From contig OY755252.1 of the NCBI GenBank assembly GCA_963576725.1, forward strand, positions 24,314,655 to 24,378,654: 64,000 bases of DNA, read 5' to 3'. Position 1 is the first letter of the stretch. Each line of letters starts with the position of its first letter. A model generated the notes under the pieces. That model did no database searches and was not told the origin of the DNA. It saw nothing but the letters and a program-made list of their open reading frames with translations. The translations under genes were made by a program, and so were the position numbers. Positions 30,090 through 40,842 of the stretch are shown one piece after another. This DNA is from Azorinus chamasolen. Taxonomy: Eukaryota; Mollusca; Bivalvia; Cardiida; Solecurtidae.

Positions 30090-30316
30090 TTTACCCATTC
30101 CCTCATACTGACGACTTTTGACGACTCTGTAAAAGTCACTTTGTGAAACCATTGTGATAAATAGAGCATTTGCTCCTATAGGAGCAAATGCTCTATTTAT
30201 CACAATGGTTTAAAACTACAAAATTCGAAAACTGTCCTATTCTCTAGTTAATGCTCCTTTTCGGTAGATTTATTCAAAGAGGTAGTATCTAAAAATAGCA
30301 TATGAGGTAATGGTTA
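30090..30316 (+). mobile_element. Family C palindromic element
   Basis: TTTACCCATTCCCTCATACT to TATGAGGTAATGGTTAA. Stem AAACCATTGTGATAAATAGA with centre GCTCCTATAGGAGC is perfect. Confidence 0.82.
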
Positions 30317-30373
30317 AGCGGACATCAAAATGAGGTCTAAATATGAGTATGTATGAGTTGTTTTAATGTATAC

Positions 30374-30563
30374 AGTAAAGCCACTCTATGCCGAAATTTA
30401 GAATTTAGATCTAATAGACAGGTGGCTGCTTAAATCGTATCTATATAATATCATAAGCAAACAGAGTAGACCTTGAGTAGGCGGTTACCATAGCAGCCGT
30501 CTGATCCGGGTCTACTATGTTTGCAAATGCATAGAAATGCGTATTTATGGAATGCAGAGTTGA
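30374..30563. mobile_element. Chimeric element: family D left, family B right
   Basis: CAGTAAAGCCACTC and GACAGGTGGCTGCTTAAATC switch to a reverse B copy (CGTATCTATATAATATCATA, stem GTAGGCGGTTACC). Confidence 0.55.
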
Positions 30564-30569
30564 AAAGCG

Positions 30570-30770
30570 GACGTTTTATAACGGCATCATGAACAAAAAA
30601 GAATTTCTATGACAGAAACTATAGAAACAGACATACATTATTTAAAAAACAAACAGAATAAACTCTGTCCAGACGGCTCGTGCAGGGACCGTCTGGTCTC
30701 GATCTACCCGTCGATCTACCCTGTTTGCAAAGGCGCCTCGGCCAGGTAGATGGTTGACATAGGTTAACCC
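30570..30770 (-). mobile_element. Family B element, worn
   Basis: AGAAACTATAGAAACAGACA body, stem CCAGACGGCTCGTGCAGGGA, and GATCTACC repeated twice beside the right arm. Confidence 0.5.
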
Positions 30771-31240
30771 CATCTTCCACTACAACAAAGGGTTATAGAA
30801 TATGATGTCAATATGAAAAATTAAGCTTGAGGCATAAAATATTTATGCGGAGAGATATTGGAATATTTCCAGGAGCTTTCAGCTTTTAACAAACGGACCG
30901 CTTCCACCAAAGCCATTGCAACCAATAATGTAGCTGCTGGTGAATGACATACACTGCGGCTGATTTGGGTGAAAACTGTCTGCCGTGTAAAAAAAATTGG
31001 GTCTTATGTGTACAGTGCGAACAGTTCAGCATAATTATATCGCTGGAATGCAAGGACATGCCATAACTGTGCAGCTGCACGTGCAGCGGTTAAAAATAGA
31101 AACAACTTATCTCAGACTTACATCAATTATTTACAAATGTTGCTATATGCAGTTAACATCTATCCTGCTGTAACAAATTCAGAGCTGATGCGCTGTTTGG
31201 CCTACTTCCGATTTGATAAAGCTTTTGAGAAACTATAGAC

Positions 31241-31330
31241 CGCGTGTCAAACAGCTTGGATCCGGATGAGACGCCGAGTTACTCGGCGTCTCATCTGGAT
31301 CCACGCTGTTTGCAAATGCGAGTCTGGTCG
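31241..31330. repeat. Orphan family H stem
   Basis: CAAACAGCTTGGATCCGGAT, ACGCCGAGTTACTCGGCGTC and partner TGGATCCACGCTGTTTG. The flanks do not match H ends. Confidence 0.6.
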
Positions 31331-31339
31331 TGATTAGCT

Positions 31340-31778
31340 GGTTAATGCTGTACATTTGGTAGATATTTATATACAACAGATGACATGTTAGATGCAGAAC
31401 ACTGCAGTCGTAATATATTAGTGCAGTAGAGATCAATAGAATACAGGCCAAATAATTAGTGCATGGAATGGTGTCTGGTAGATCTAGATCTAGAACGCTT
31501 GTTATGTCAGGTCTCGGTCTAGCAATGTGGGATGGTTATAAGGTATTCAAAACATACAGATGTTGGTGAATGCACTCCGAATTACGCACAAAGGTTACCG
31601 CGATATATGGCCGAAATCGCGATAACCTTGAAATTAAATCGGTCCTGGATAAGACGTCATGTAATATCGATATAAATTACATGTAATATAGTTTAACGGT
31701 CCAGCTGAGCGAAACTTTTGCACAGAGATTGGAGAAAATCGTTTTCTTTTTTATTGAAGATTAGCCCTTTGAACATGC
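31340..31778. other. Unassigned spacer
   Basis: No element or gene recognised. Two near-copies of GATAACCTTG/GGTTACCGCGATA type sequence form a weak inverted pair near 31585-31635. Confidence 0.35.
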
Positions 31779-32005
31779 TTAACCCTTTCCCTCATACAAA
31801 CGGGTTTTCACACATATGCAAACAGAGTAGACCCGGATCAGACGGCTCCTATAGGAGCCGTGTGATCAGGGTCTGCTGTGTTTGCCAGTGGAATTTGAAA
31901 GGTCTGTTTCTTTGCTTTCTAAAATGGCTAGAATGTTCCACCTTCCATATTTCATTATAACATTTTTTTCATGACTATTCAGTAGGTAATGAAAGTTGAA
32001 ATAAT
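31779..32005 (+). mobile_element. Family A element, right end replaced by microsatellite
   Basis: TTAACCCTTTCCCTCATACA, stem CAGACGGCTCCTATAGGAGC, body to GTAGGTAATGAAAGTTGAAA, where it stops. Confidence 0.78.
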
Positions 32006-32059
32006 GTTGTGGAACGTTTGTCCCTGGTTCTTGTGTGTCTTTTGGTGTTTTCTGTGTTC

Positions 32060-32125
32060 ATTTCGTGTGTGTGTGTGTGTGTGTGTGCGTTTGGGTGTGT
32101 GGTTGTGTGTGTCATGCTGTCTATC
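32060..32125. repeat. (GT)n microsatellite
   Basis: About 25 GT/GTGTGC repeats and GGGTGTGTGG variants. The small open frames crossing it on both strands are artefacts. Confidence 0.88.
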
Positions 32126-32611
32126 GGTGTTTTGGTTGTGGTTGCGTCTTGCATGTGGCTTTGCCTGCTTGACTTTACTACTTTTCCATTTTTAAGCAAT
32201 CTGACCCTGCCATTTGCATACAGCTTGGATCCAGGTGAAATATCGAGTAACTCGAGATCGGCGTCTCATCACTGATGATCAGGGTCTAAGATGTTTGTTG
32301 CATGGTCAATAGTTTCTGGAAAAAAACATGAGCGTACCAAATCTAGGAAAATATCTAATAGATCAAGGTTTTAGTTGCAGATTTTATTTTTTCAGCATAA
32401 AAAGGGTGAAATTTTGTAGACGACAATTGAAAAAGAAATAGTGTTTACGTAATTACAACGCAACCATGACAACAGTGCCCCCATAAGTGTATTATCAGTG
32501 AATTAATCACTATCACCACAGGGTGGGTGGAGGTCACGAGTGTAAATCTAGGACTCAGCCCAAAACTAAAGTAGCTACCATAGAAACTCTCAAAATCGAC
32601 CACCGAATGAA

Positions 32612-32859
32612 TTAACCCTTTCTCTGTTATATGTTTATTTCAAATTTCAATACCTACTGAATATTCATGTACAAAATAGTTATAATGAAATATGCAAGTC
32701 GGTACCGTAAGCCATTTTAGAAAGTAAAGAAACAGATCTTTCAAATTCCACTAGCAAACAGAGCAGACCTTGATCAGGCGGTTCCTCTAGGAGCCGTCTG
32801 ATCTGGGTCTACTCTGTTTGCAAGTACGTGAAATCACGTTTATATGAGGGAAAGGTTAA
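32612..32859 (-). mobile_element. Family A palindromic element
   Basis: TTAACCCTTTCTCTGTTATA to ATATGAGGGAAAGGTTAA. Stem AGGCGGTTCCTCTAGGAGCC. Right TTAA shared with the next element. Confidence 0.83.
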
Positions 32860-33086
32860 CCCTTTCTCTGTTCAATATCCATATAGGAAATAATGATGTC
32901 TTGAATATTAAAATTTTATGCGTTGATTATGTACATGTAATCAGAAACCCAAGAATCAGGTCTATTGTAATTTCACCAAGAAACAGCAGATCCTGATCAG
33001 ATAGCTCCTATAGGAATCGTCTGACCTGGGTCTTCTCTGTTTGCAAATGTGTGAAAATGCGTTTATAATATGAATGAGAGGGTTAA
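32856..33086 (-). mobile_element. Family A/B hybrid element, chained
   Basis: TTAACCCTTTCTCTGTTCAA, B-like body (AGGAAATAATGATG), stem CAGATAGCTCCTATAGGAAT, end GAGAGGGTTAA. Confidence 0.7.
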
Positions 33087-33184
33087 CGCAAATATCGTTA
33101 AAAATAGACGGTCGATTAACGCAGAACGAGAGTAATACAGAAAGCTCCTGTTGAAGATGTATGCATTACTTTCGTCCTGTATTA

Positions 33185-33425
33185 GTCCATTACTTCATAT
33201 AGACGGCTTTTGACGCATTGGCAAACAGAGTAGACCTCGATCAGCCGGCCCCTGTATGAGTCGACTGAGCAGGGTCTGTTCTGTTTGCATATATAGACCT
33301 ACTTACATAGGTTTTATGACAGTGTAGAAGCATCTTTTGTTCGTAGTACTATAAATGTTTAATCATTTGCATGATATTCGTACTGTCATTGTTTCTTTCA
33401 TGAATAATAATGAGGTTAGTTGTTA
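33185..33425 (+). mobile_element. Family B element, worn
   Basis: CCATTACTTCATATAGACGG, stem CAGCCGGCCCCTGTATGAGT, right end AATAATGAGGTTAG. A worn D stem (33110-33185) lies just before it. Confidence 0.5.
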
Positions 33426-33459
33426 GGCGACCGCCTGTAGTAACGGCCCAGAACTGAAT

Positions 33460-33663
33460 AAGTAAACCCCTCTAATGCGACTATCTAAAACACCACCAAA
33501 TACTGAGCCAAAGAGGCAGGTGGTAACTTAATGCAGGACGAAAGTTATGCAGAAAGCTCCTATAGGAGCTTTCTGCATTACTTTCAAACTGCATTAAGCA
33601 ACCACCTGCTTTAAATGATGACAAAGTCAGTTCATTAAGTAGTCGCTTTAGAGGGGTTCTCTG
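33460..33663. mobile_element. Family D palindromic element
   Basis: AGTAAACCCCTCTAATGCGA to TAGAGGGGTTCTCTGG. Stem TGCAGAAAGCTCCTATAGGA. The first and last bases are mutated. Confidence 0.75.
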
Positions 33664-33739
33664 GTACATGTATTTAGTATGATCGGTCGTTGTAGAGAGG
33701 ATATTCCGTACACTCGTGATAAACTTTGCTAGCAGGTAA

Positions 33740-33980
33740 ATCCTTTCCCTCATGAATATTCATGAGATAACTAATGAATGGGTAGACCCAGATTAGACGG
33801 TTCCTATGGGAGTCGTCAGATCAGGGTCTGCTCTGTTTGCTTATGAAATAATATAGATGTGATCCTACAGCTATCTGCCATGACCAAACAATCCTCTCCC
33901 CACATGTGCTTTTATAATAATTTATTAAAATAATTTATTTATTTGATATTCATAACGTCGTTATTTCTTACATGGAAAAG
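33740..33980 (+). mobile_element. Family B element with rearranged left end
   Basis: CCTTTCCCTCATGAATATTC precedes the left arm directly. Stem TAGACGGTTCCTATGGGAGT, body ATATAGATGTGATCCTACAG. Confidence 0.55.
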
Positions 33981-33989
33981 ACCAGTGCA

Positions 33990-34135
33990 CAGTAAATCCC
34001 CTCTAAACCGGACATTTAAGTTAGTATAAATATCGGTCTTGGAGACAGGTGGCAACTTAATGCAGGGTGAAAGTCATGCAGAAAGCTCCTAGAGGAGCTT
34101 TCTGCATGACTTTCAACATGCATTAATGGTCCCAT
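33990..34135. mobile_element. Family D element, right end lost
   Basis: CAGTAAATCCCCTCTAAACC, stem AAAGCTCCTAGAGGAGCTTT, stops at CATGCATTAA. Confidence 0.65.
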
Positions 34136-34139
34136 AAGA

Positions 34140-34245
34140 GCCCGGGTTCGAGGTTATAAAATTTCTGAGTCTGAGTTCATTCGCAAGTACTTAGCCATTC
34201 ATACTGAACTCACACTCAAGCAGAAAGTGTTATTGATCGGGGCCT
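34140..34245. repeat. Family I fragment
   Basis: GAGGTTATAAAATTTCTGAG, CTGAGTTCATTCGCAAGTAC and CATACTGAACTCACACTCAA. The CCAAT arms are worn. Confidence 0.45.
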
Positions 34246-34422
34246 GTAACCATATGTTCACCAATAGTTCGAATCTAAAGTTGAGGCTCAGGCCCAGGCT
34301 CAAACGCTGAACTTTTATTCCGTTCCCAGGTTAACATTTATCCAAGCACTCGGAACACCTCGGCTATTTCTATCGAAACTCTGACGGAATACGGGGAGTA
34401 GTTACGATTGTTATCCAAGATG

Positions 34423-34626
34423 TTATCACCTCGTAAATATTCGTGGACAGAATCATTGAAATGAAACGGGGAATAAGGATGGTGGAAACTATAAAATCAG
34501 AACTATAACACTCCATAACCAAACAGAGCAGACCCTGATCAGACAGCTCATTCAGGAGCTGTCTGATCTGGGTCTACTATGTTTGCAAAGGAGTTGAAAA
34601 GTCGTTTATATGAAGGAAGGGGTTAA
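34423..34626 (-). mobile_element. Family B palindromic element
   Basis: TATCACCTCGTAAATATTCG, stem CAGACAGCTCATTCAGGAGC, end GAAGGAAGGGGTTAA. Confidence 0.65.
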
Positions 34627-34629
34627 AAT

Positions 34630-34919
34630 TTAATGTTATTGTTACTTTACCATTTTATATTATTGCCCACAGTGTGCAAAAGACGCGTGTATGTATAGCA
34701 AAGTTTTAAAAAATATTGCAAAAAACAATGAAAATGTTGCAACAATATTCATAGTTTCTGAGTCTGGGTCTATGGACCCAGTTGCACGAAACCGAAACTT
34801 TAGTCTTTACCAACAGTATAGAAGCAGATCAGCCGCCATTTATCAGATTCTGAACTGTTTTCCAGCTATCAGAGCATGTGCTGATTCGCTGACTTGTGTG
34901 ACTAGCAGTGTAGAACCTG
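34630..34919. other. Unassigned spacer
   Basis: No element recognised. The 77-residue open frame at 34691-34924 has no motif I recognise and no splice context. Confidence 0.4.
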
Positions 34920-34934
34920 ATTAGACGCCACGTT

Positions 34935-35159
34935 ACTTCATGAATATTCATAAAAGAAATAATAATAGCATGAATATACATGTATTGAACAGATTATTTT
35001 TCATGATGGCTAATGATCACAAAAGAGTTTGGCCATGGCAGAAACTGTAGAATCAGATCTATATATTATTCCATAAGCAAACAGAAGAGATCCTGATCAG
35101 ACCCTACAGGGGCCGTCTGATCAGGGGAAGTAAGGCGTATTTATGTATTAAAGGGTTAA
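34935..35159 (-). mobile_element. Family B element with shortened stem
   Basis: TTCATGAATATTCATAAAAG, AGAAACTGTAGAATCAGATC, stem reduced to CAGACCCTACAGGGGCCGTC, end AAAGGGTTAA. Confidence 0.65.
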
Positions 35160-35945
35160 AAACCTGCTACACCTGACAAGTTTTTACAGTATGAAAAGCT
35201 TGAAGGCTTTTTTGTTCCTTTGTTTTGTTTTGGGTTTTTTTGCGGGGTTTCTTCTAGTCTAGATCAGATATTAGAACTATGCCATCTCTACACTACGCAC
35301 GTGCGTAGGAATGAACTTGCGCAAGCACTGCGCTGTGCCAACGATTTCGCAATGTGATCAAAACAAACCAACTGATGTGATACTTGTATAAATAATAACC
35401 GCATTTCTCTATCAATAATAACAATAACACATCCAGCACGAGTTGGTGACCTATAACCTATATGCTTTGTCAGGCATAATCTATCAGAATATGACTTGTG
35501 TCAACTGTTTTGATCCAGTTCTTTATAGCTGAAATTGTTTTATTCTGAAACGTATCTGGGTATAATTCGTCTAAGGAACTATTCTTATACAAAAAAGACA
35601 TATGAGGGACAAAACAGTCTGTCATTAAATTTTAGCAGACGACGTGTTCAGACAAATGACATTTCAGGCCTATATGGCGTACAAAAGGTCACATGCAGTC
35701 CTGAACAGTTCACTTTTGATTATAATCGGAATAAGACGTACTTATTGGGCTTAAAGTTTTATCTGTAAGCGGGTCTGGTCACAGGTTATAGTAAGTGCTT
35801 TCTCTTTCTTTCTTTTATTCTGTTGATCGTCTGTCCGCCTGTACATGACTGTCAGTTATATTTATTTTATTTTTAAATATAAATGTTTTTACATCTAAAC
35901 TTCCTGATAGTGATACTTACATATCAACTGCAATAGGTCCTTTCT
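35160..35945. other. Unique stretch without elements
   Basis: No palindromes or recognised repeats. A 77-codon open frame (35535-35768) without known motif. Contains CACGTGCGTAGG near 35300. Confidence 0.35.
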
Positions 35946-35948
35946 AAC

Positions 35949-36048
35949 ACTTTGAATGCGGGACATGTATTCAACGTCATTTGTAAACAGTGTATACCCA
36001 GACCGGAGCCCTCTGATCAGGATCTGCACTGTCTGTCATTCAAAATCA
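35949..36048. repeat. Family K fragment
   Basis: ACACTTTGAATGCGGGACAT, stem arms ACCCAGACCGGAGCCCTCTG and partner, end TCATTCAAAATCATC. Confidence 0.5.
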
Positions 36049-36049
36049 T

Positions 36050-36299
36050 CTAACCCTTTTCCAGTTCTATGTTTATTTCAGTTTTCAGTACCTACTGCAT
36101 ATTCATGGCCAAAATAGTTATACTGAAATATAGAAGGTGGATAATTGTAGCCAGTGTAGAGAGTAAAGACACAGATCTTTCAAATTCTATTAGCAAACAG
36201 AGAAGACCCTGATCAGACGGCTCCTCTAGGAGCCGTCTGATCTGGGTCTACTTTGTTTGCAAATGCGTGAAAACACGTTTATATGAGGGAAAGGGTTAA
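36050..36299 (-). mobile_element. Family A palindromic element
   Basis: TAACCCTTTTCCAGTTCTAT to TTTATATGAGGGAAAGGGTTAA. Stem CAGACGGCTCCTCTAGGAGC. Confidence 0.83.
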
Positions 36300-36367
36300 C
36301 ACGTTTCAGGTTTTCATGCTGAGTGGGCTGTATAGTTAATAACTGATGGGCTATTACACTCTAAAAT

Positions 36368-36611
36368 GTTCACACTTTCCTTCCCTTCATATAAATACAT
36401 TTTCACGCATTTGCAAACAGAGTAAACTCAGATCAGACGGATGGCCAGGGTCTGTTCTGTTTACTTATGGTATTATATAGATCTGATTCTACAGTTTCTG
36501 ACCGTGGAAAGATATCCTGTGTACATGTACCATTATAAAAATTCAGCTAATAAATATTCATGATTTCATTCTTTCGTACATGATGAATATTGAACATAAA
36601 AAAATGGTTAC
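36368..36611 (+). mobile_element. Family B element, shortened stem
   Basis: CACTTTCCTTCCCTTCATAT, AAACTCAGATCAGACGGATG without centre, body GATCTGATTCTACAGTTTCT, end AAAAAATGGTTA. Confidence 0.6.
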
Positions 36612-36654
36612 GCGTCCGCAGCATGTCTGTCTGTAAAATATCAGGGTACACTGT

Positions 36655-36778
36655 TGTAAAACTTTTAAGTCTGAGTCTGAGTCTGAGCTCATTCTCAATA
36701 TCTGATTGGTCAGAATCTGACCAATCAGATACTTGAGAATGATCTCGGACTCAATCTCAACGTTTTATAGCCTCGGGG
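36655..36778. repeat. Family I palindrome
   Basis: Three CTGAGT units, ATCTGATTGGTCAGAATCTG overlapping its inverted copy CTGACCAATCAGATACTTGA, then ACGTTTTATAGCCTCGG. Confidence 0.7.
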
Positions 36779-36888
36779 CCCGGTGTCTGTTTATCAGGCT
36801 AAGTGCGACCTGACTTGCATTTGCAAACAGCTTGGATCTTGATCACACGCCAATTAACTCGGCGTACGTCTCATCAGAGTTAGGCCGC

Positions 36889-37110
36889 TTAACCCTTTCC
36901 CTGTTCTATGTTTGTGTCAAATTCCAATACCTACTTAAAATTCACCAACATAGTTTTAATGAAACATTGAAGGTGGAATATTGTAGCCATATTAGAAAGT
37001 AAAGAAACATATAGATATATCAAATTACATTAGCAAACAGAGCAGACCCTGATCAGACGCCTCTGGGTCTACTCCAGTACTCTGTTTCCAGATGCTTGAA
37101 AAACCGGATC
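36889..37110 (-). mobile_element. Family A element, stem mostly deleted
   Basis: TTAACCCTTTCCCTGTTCTA body, arm CCCTGATCAGACGCC abutting TCTGGGTCTACTCC. Outer end lost. An H-type stem fragment lies at 36830-36885. Confidence 0.65.
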
Positions 37111-37619
37111 TACCGTATACCACTTCATGAACAATAATTAGCGTTTTGGAGCTTTCTGCATTATTTGTCGTCCTGCATTAAGCTACCACCCTTCTATATG
37201 ACAAACAACTGGGTGGAGATCGATTGACTGATCCTTCTAGAAAGGTTTATTTTTGCAGAGATCAGTGATGTAAGATCAGCTGTTAACGTGAATCAGATGT
37301 ATAGTTGAAGCATTCCATGCCACCTACTCACGGGATTAACATCGAACCATCCAAGTCGAACTATTCGACAGATCATTAAAAATACCGCATCTCAATTATG
37401 ATTGCCAATGGTCCAATAAATGACATAGTTAAGAGATCACTACTTAGACCATTGCTCGTTCTTATAACCGAAGTTGGACTAGATAAATAAAAGAAGTTCT
37501 CACTGCAATTGTAATGCGAATTTAAGTATATATGCATGAATTAGTTATTATAGTATTTACAATTCAATAATTATGAAAAAGACTATGAATCTGAATACAC
37601 AAACTTCAGAGGGATGTGC

Positions 37620-37866
37620 CGACCAATAAACCAACCAATTAGAACGTTTGTAACTCAGTCAGTCACCTTCGACCTTTCACACGTGACGTCACATGATCGG
37701 CTGACACCGGGGGTCACGAAACATGGTAGACGGCGTACGATAGATTCATTCATAACGTGAAAAAAACTTGATAATTACATCTCTTTTGGACTATTTGGAT
37801 AGGAAATTGCATATTTTGTTGCACGAAGATTCTTTGCAGGCTCATGGAGACTTGTTATCTCTGAGG
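37620..37866 (+). promoter_or_regulatory. Candidate promoter and untranslated first exon
   Basis: This part of a repeat-free stretch has two CCAAT boxes (37623, 37635), an E-box CACGTG at 37680-37685 overlapping a full CRE TGACGTCA at 37684-37691, and TCACATGA at 37689-37696. They are followed by GC-richer sequence and a candidate splice donor GAG|GTAGGC at 37865/37866. The lipin start exon needs an upstream non-coding exon, and this is the only place in the left 46 kb with promoter-like composition. The link to lipin (an 8.8 kb first intron) is inference. Confidence 0.4.
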
Positions 37867-38278
37867 TAGGCATAAATATTGTATTTCTTCTTGTAACAGA
37901 AAGACTAATGTTATGGAAGCTGTCTACCGGTGGGAAAGACTATTTTTAGTCGAATAAAACGGTAAAATGCACGCGATATACGATACATTGAAGACAGCGT
38001 GCTTTGTAAACGTAAAACTGAAACTATGGTGGACAAGTGTATTTATTTTACGCGGTTCTGTCTGTCCTGCACTATTATATACAATCTAGAATACCATATA
38101 GACTCAGAAAAGAGTAGGTGTGTTGTTGGTCTTAAAAGCTGGTCTTAAAATACAGTAACCATGACCATATCTATGGAGGGAAAAATGGTATCTGGATTCC
38201 TAACAAACAAGACCACTCTCCGGTCAAGAACTAGCTGGAACAAGGTGGCTGTTTATAAATAGACATTTCACTGTATAT

Positions 38279-38395
38279 GTCTCCCCAACTCCTTCACTCT
38301 CTTTCTCTCTCTGTATGTGTCACTCTGTCTCACTATCTCTCTCTCTGTCTCACTATATATATCTCTCTGTCTCACTATCTCTCTCCTCTCTCCAT
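38279..38395. repeat. CT-rich microsatellite
   Basis: Imperfect (TC)n and TCTCACTATCTC-type repeats of about 115 bases. The 64-residue open frame on the minus strand here is low-complexity sequence only. Confidence 0.85.
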
Positions 38396-38849
38396 TTGAT
38401 CTATTTGCAAAGGTGTCAAGAAGCTCGTCGAACAGGTAGGCTAAAGGTTTAATGTAAAGCAAACATGCTTATTTAGTGCTAATGTGCTTTTACTCCAAAC
38501 CATAGGTCTGTCACCTGTGACTGGATGGCTGTTTGCCAAGACCTGTTACAGTTTTGTCTGGGGGTGTAACCAGGGGTGTGACCATTTGGTATCTGTCGGC
38601 TTAAGTTAGCTTGCAAAATGTTATGGTTTGTGTTAAAGCTTTGAATTCATGAAACCAATTAGCCCATTTACAACATAATGAGTATAATTGTTTTCAAATA
38701 TCAAGACTTCAGTTGATCAGAGGGTATGAGGTTATATTTGCATACCTACTGTCAGTTTATGGTTTATGGTCTGATGGTAAACATAAGGCGACCTCAATGA
38801 CAAAACATCGCCTGATCTCTCCATTAGCCCATATATGGTGGAAACAGGA

Positions 38850-39049
38850 TTAACGCTTTGAATGCGGGGCACACATGCGCTGTCATTGTAAACAGTGTAG
38901 ACTTAGATCAAAGGGCTCTCAGAAAATCCTTCTGATCATGGTCTGCACTGTTTGTCATTGAAAAGCCAATTTTCATACTAAGTGGACTCTGTAGTTAAAC
39001 ACTGATGGGCTATAATGCCACTATGAAAATTCAGTGTTGAAAGGGTTAA
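38850..39049. mobile_element. Family K palindromic element
   Basis: TTAACGCTTTGAATGCGGGG to TTCAGTGTTGAAAGGGTTAA, TTAA on both sides. Stem ATCAAAGGGCTCTCAGAAAA and partner, worn. Confidence 0.72.
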
Positions 39050-39206
39050 GTATTATAAGTAAGTTCAATAACCAGTATAGTAACAGGTTGTCAAGTATTG
39101 GATTTGACATGTCACTCTCTGTAATGTAAACATTAGGAGGCCAACTGGTTAACAAACAGGCAAAAAAAGCAAAACAATGGGTGGTGGGGGATGTTGCTGT
39201 TAACCT

Positions 39207-39459
39207 TACCCTTTTCCCTGTTCTATGTTTATTACAAATTTCAATACCTACTGGATATTCATGGACAAAAAGGTTATTATGAAATATGGAAGATGGAGCA
39301 TTATTTGTAGCCATTTGAGAAAGTAAAGACACAGATCTTAGAAATTCTATTAGCAAACAGAGTAGACTCTAATCAGACAGCTCCTCTAGGAGCCGTCTGA
39401 TCTGGGTCTACTCTGTTTGCAGATGCGTGAAAACACGTTTATATGAGGGAAAGGGTTAA
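39207..39459 (-). mobile_element. Family A element, first of a three-element chain
   Basis: ACCCTTTTCCCTGTTCTATG to ATATGAGGGAAAGGGTTAA. Stem CAGACAGCTCCTCTAGGAGC. Confidence 0.82.
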
Positions 39460-39778
39460 TATTCTATAAGAAATTATAACATCATAAGTATTTATTGGCT
39501 GATCTTTTATAATAGCATATGTACACTGGATTGTTTTAGTATTTGTAGAAACTGTATCTAGAAATCAGATCTCATTATAATTTCAAGCAAACAGAGCAGA
39601 CCCTGATCAGACAGCTCCCTGGATCAAATTTTCCTTTGCCTACATGCATGTAGTTGTTTGCAAGGCTTTACTGGATCAGCTCCAATTATTGGTTAATGTT
39701 TCCGACAGGAGCCGTCTGATCAGGGCCTCTTCTGTTTGCAAAGGTGTAGAAAGGCGTAATTATAGAGTAAAGGGTTAA
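39456..39778 (-). mobile_element. Family B element, middle of the chain, with inserted stem loop
   Basis: Starts on the TTAA ending the A copy (TTAATATTCTATAAGAAATT) and ends GAGTAAAGGGTTAA. About 95 extra bases sit at the stem centre between CAGACAGCTCC and AGGAGCCGTCTG. Confidence 0.78.
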
Positions 39779-40026
39779 CCCTTTCCCTCATATAAACGTG
39801 TTTTCACGCATTTGCAAACAGAGTAGACCCAGATCAGATGGCTCCTAGAGGAGCCATCTGATCAGGGTCTGCTCTGTTTGCTAATAGAATTTGATAGAGC
39901 TGTCTCTTTGCTTTCTAAAATTTTTCTACAATGTTCCATCTTCCATAATTCTTTGTAATTATTTTGTTAATGAATATGCAGTAGGTATTGAAATTTGGCC
40001 TAATTACAGAACAGGGAAAGGGTTAA
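39775..40026 (+). mobile_element. Family A element, last of the chain
   Basis: TTAACCCTTTCCCTCATATA to GAACAGGGAAAGGGTTAA. Stem CAGATGGCTCCTAGAGGAGC. Followed at once by a D right-half fragment (GCAGCCACCTGCC). Confidence 0.85.
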
Positions 40027-40109
40027 GCAGCCACCTGCCTAAAAAGTTCTCAATACTTAAATTTTATTCTATTACTAAAAGTTTGGTTAATGTTTTGATA
40101 TGTACATGA

Positions 40110-40534
40110 GACTTATTGTTTGTAAGTAATCTTCTGTAAAAAATGAAGCTGAAATATGAACCTTTTCAGCCATTTGCAGGTTTTAGCAGCAGATGGCATT
40201 TCTAGGTGTCAACAACTTTCATGCATCATGCATAACAGCCACCTTGTGATTCTTACATATAGACGTCAGAAAACAAAAAAAACTGAACACACACTCGGTC
40301 AGGAAACAAAACACTGAACACACACTCATGCTCCAACAGTGCAAGAAATAGCAGCCTCTTGATAATGTGGGTGTGTTATCAGTGTTTGTAGATATTCTAA
40401 GCTGTTAACCGCATTTTTCCTTGTCTATGATAGCATAGTTAATAGTTCACCTTTTGGAATAGGGAAGCAATTTACCCTTATTTTTGCCACAAGGTAAACC
40501 ATGTAGACACAGAGATAAATTCTTTAAATTAGTC
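40110..40534. other. Unassigned spacer
   Basis: Contains a repeated AACTGAACACACACTC phrase (about 40280 and 40310) but no element or gene. Confidence 0.4.
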
Positions 40535-40752
40535 TTAATGTTTATTTCAAATTTCAATACCTACTAAATATTCATGGACAAAATAGTTATAATGAAATAT
40601 GAGAGGTGGAACATTGTAGCCATTTTAGAAAGTAAAGAAACATATCTTTCAAATTCCAATTAGCAAACAGAGCAGAGCCTTTGGAGCCATCTGATCTGGG
40701 TCTACTCTGTTTGCAAATGTGTGAAATGTGTATATATGAAGGAAAGGGTTAA
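40535..40752 (-). mobile_element. Family A element, stem deleted
   Basis: TGTTTATTTCAAATTTCAAT body to GAAGGAAAGGGTTAA; arms reduced to CAGAGCAGAGCCTTTGGAGC. Confidence 0.7.
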
Positions 40753-40842
40753 AATAGTCCATCCCGTATGAAAGGGTATTATTTGTTGGAGCATTTTGAA
40801 CAAAAAATAGTGCAGACCATGATCTGAGAGCTTTTCTAGACT

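Larger units (their letters stand above)
37240..38849. other. Repeat-poor island
   Basis: Apart from the CT-rich microsatellite at 38279-38395, no palindromic element is recognisable here, in contrast to the flanks where one occurs every few hundred bases. No convincing coding frame. Depletion of insertions suggests regulatory constraint around the candidate promoter. Confidence 0.4.

Noticed and set aside
31975..32275. Overlapping frames on both strands around 32.0-32.3 kb
   Set aside because: Caused by the GT microsatellite; Cys/Val or Thr/His runs only.
34255..34300. tRNA-like B box (AGTTCGAATCT)
   Set aside because: No matching A box or cloverleaf arms at the right distance.
1..37000. 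A second protein-coding gene in the left half
   Set aside because: All open frames are short, most cross repeats, and none shows a recognisable domain or a chain of phase-matched exons.
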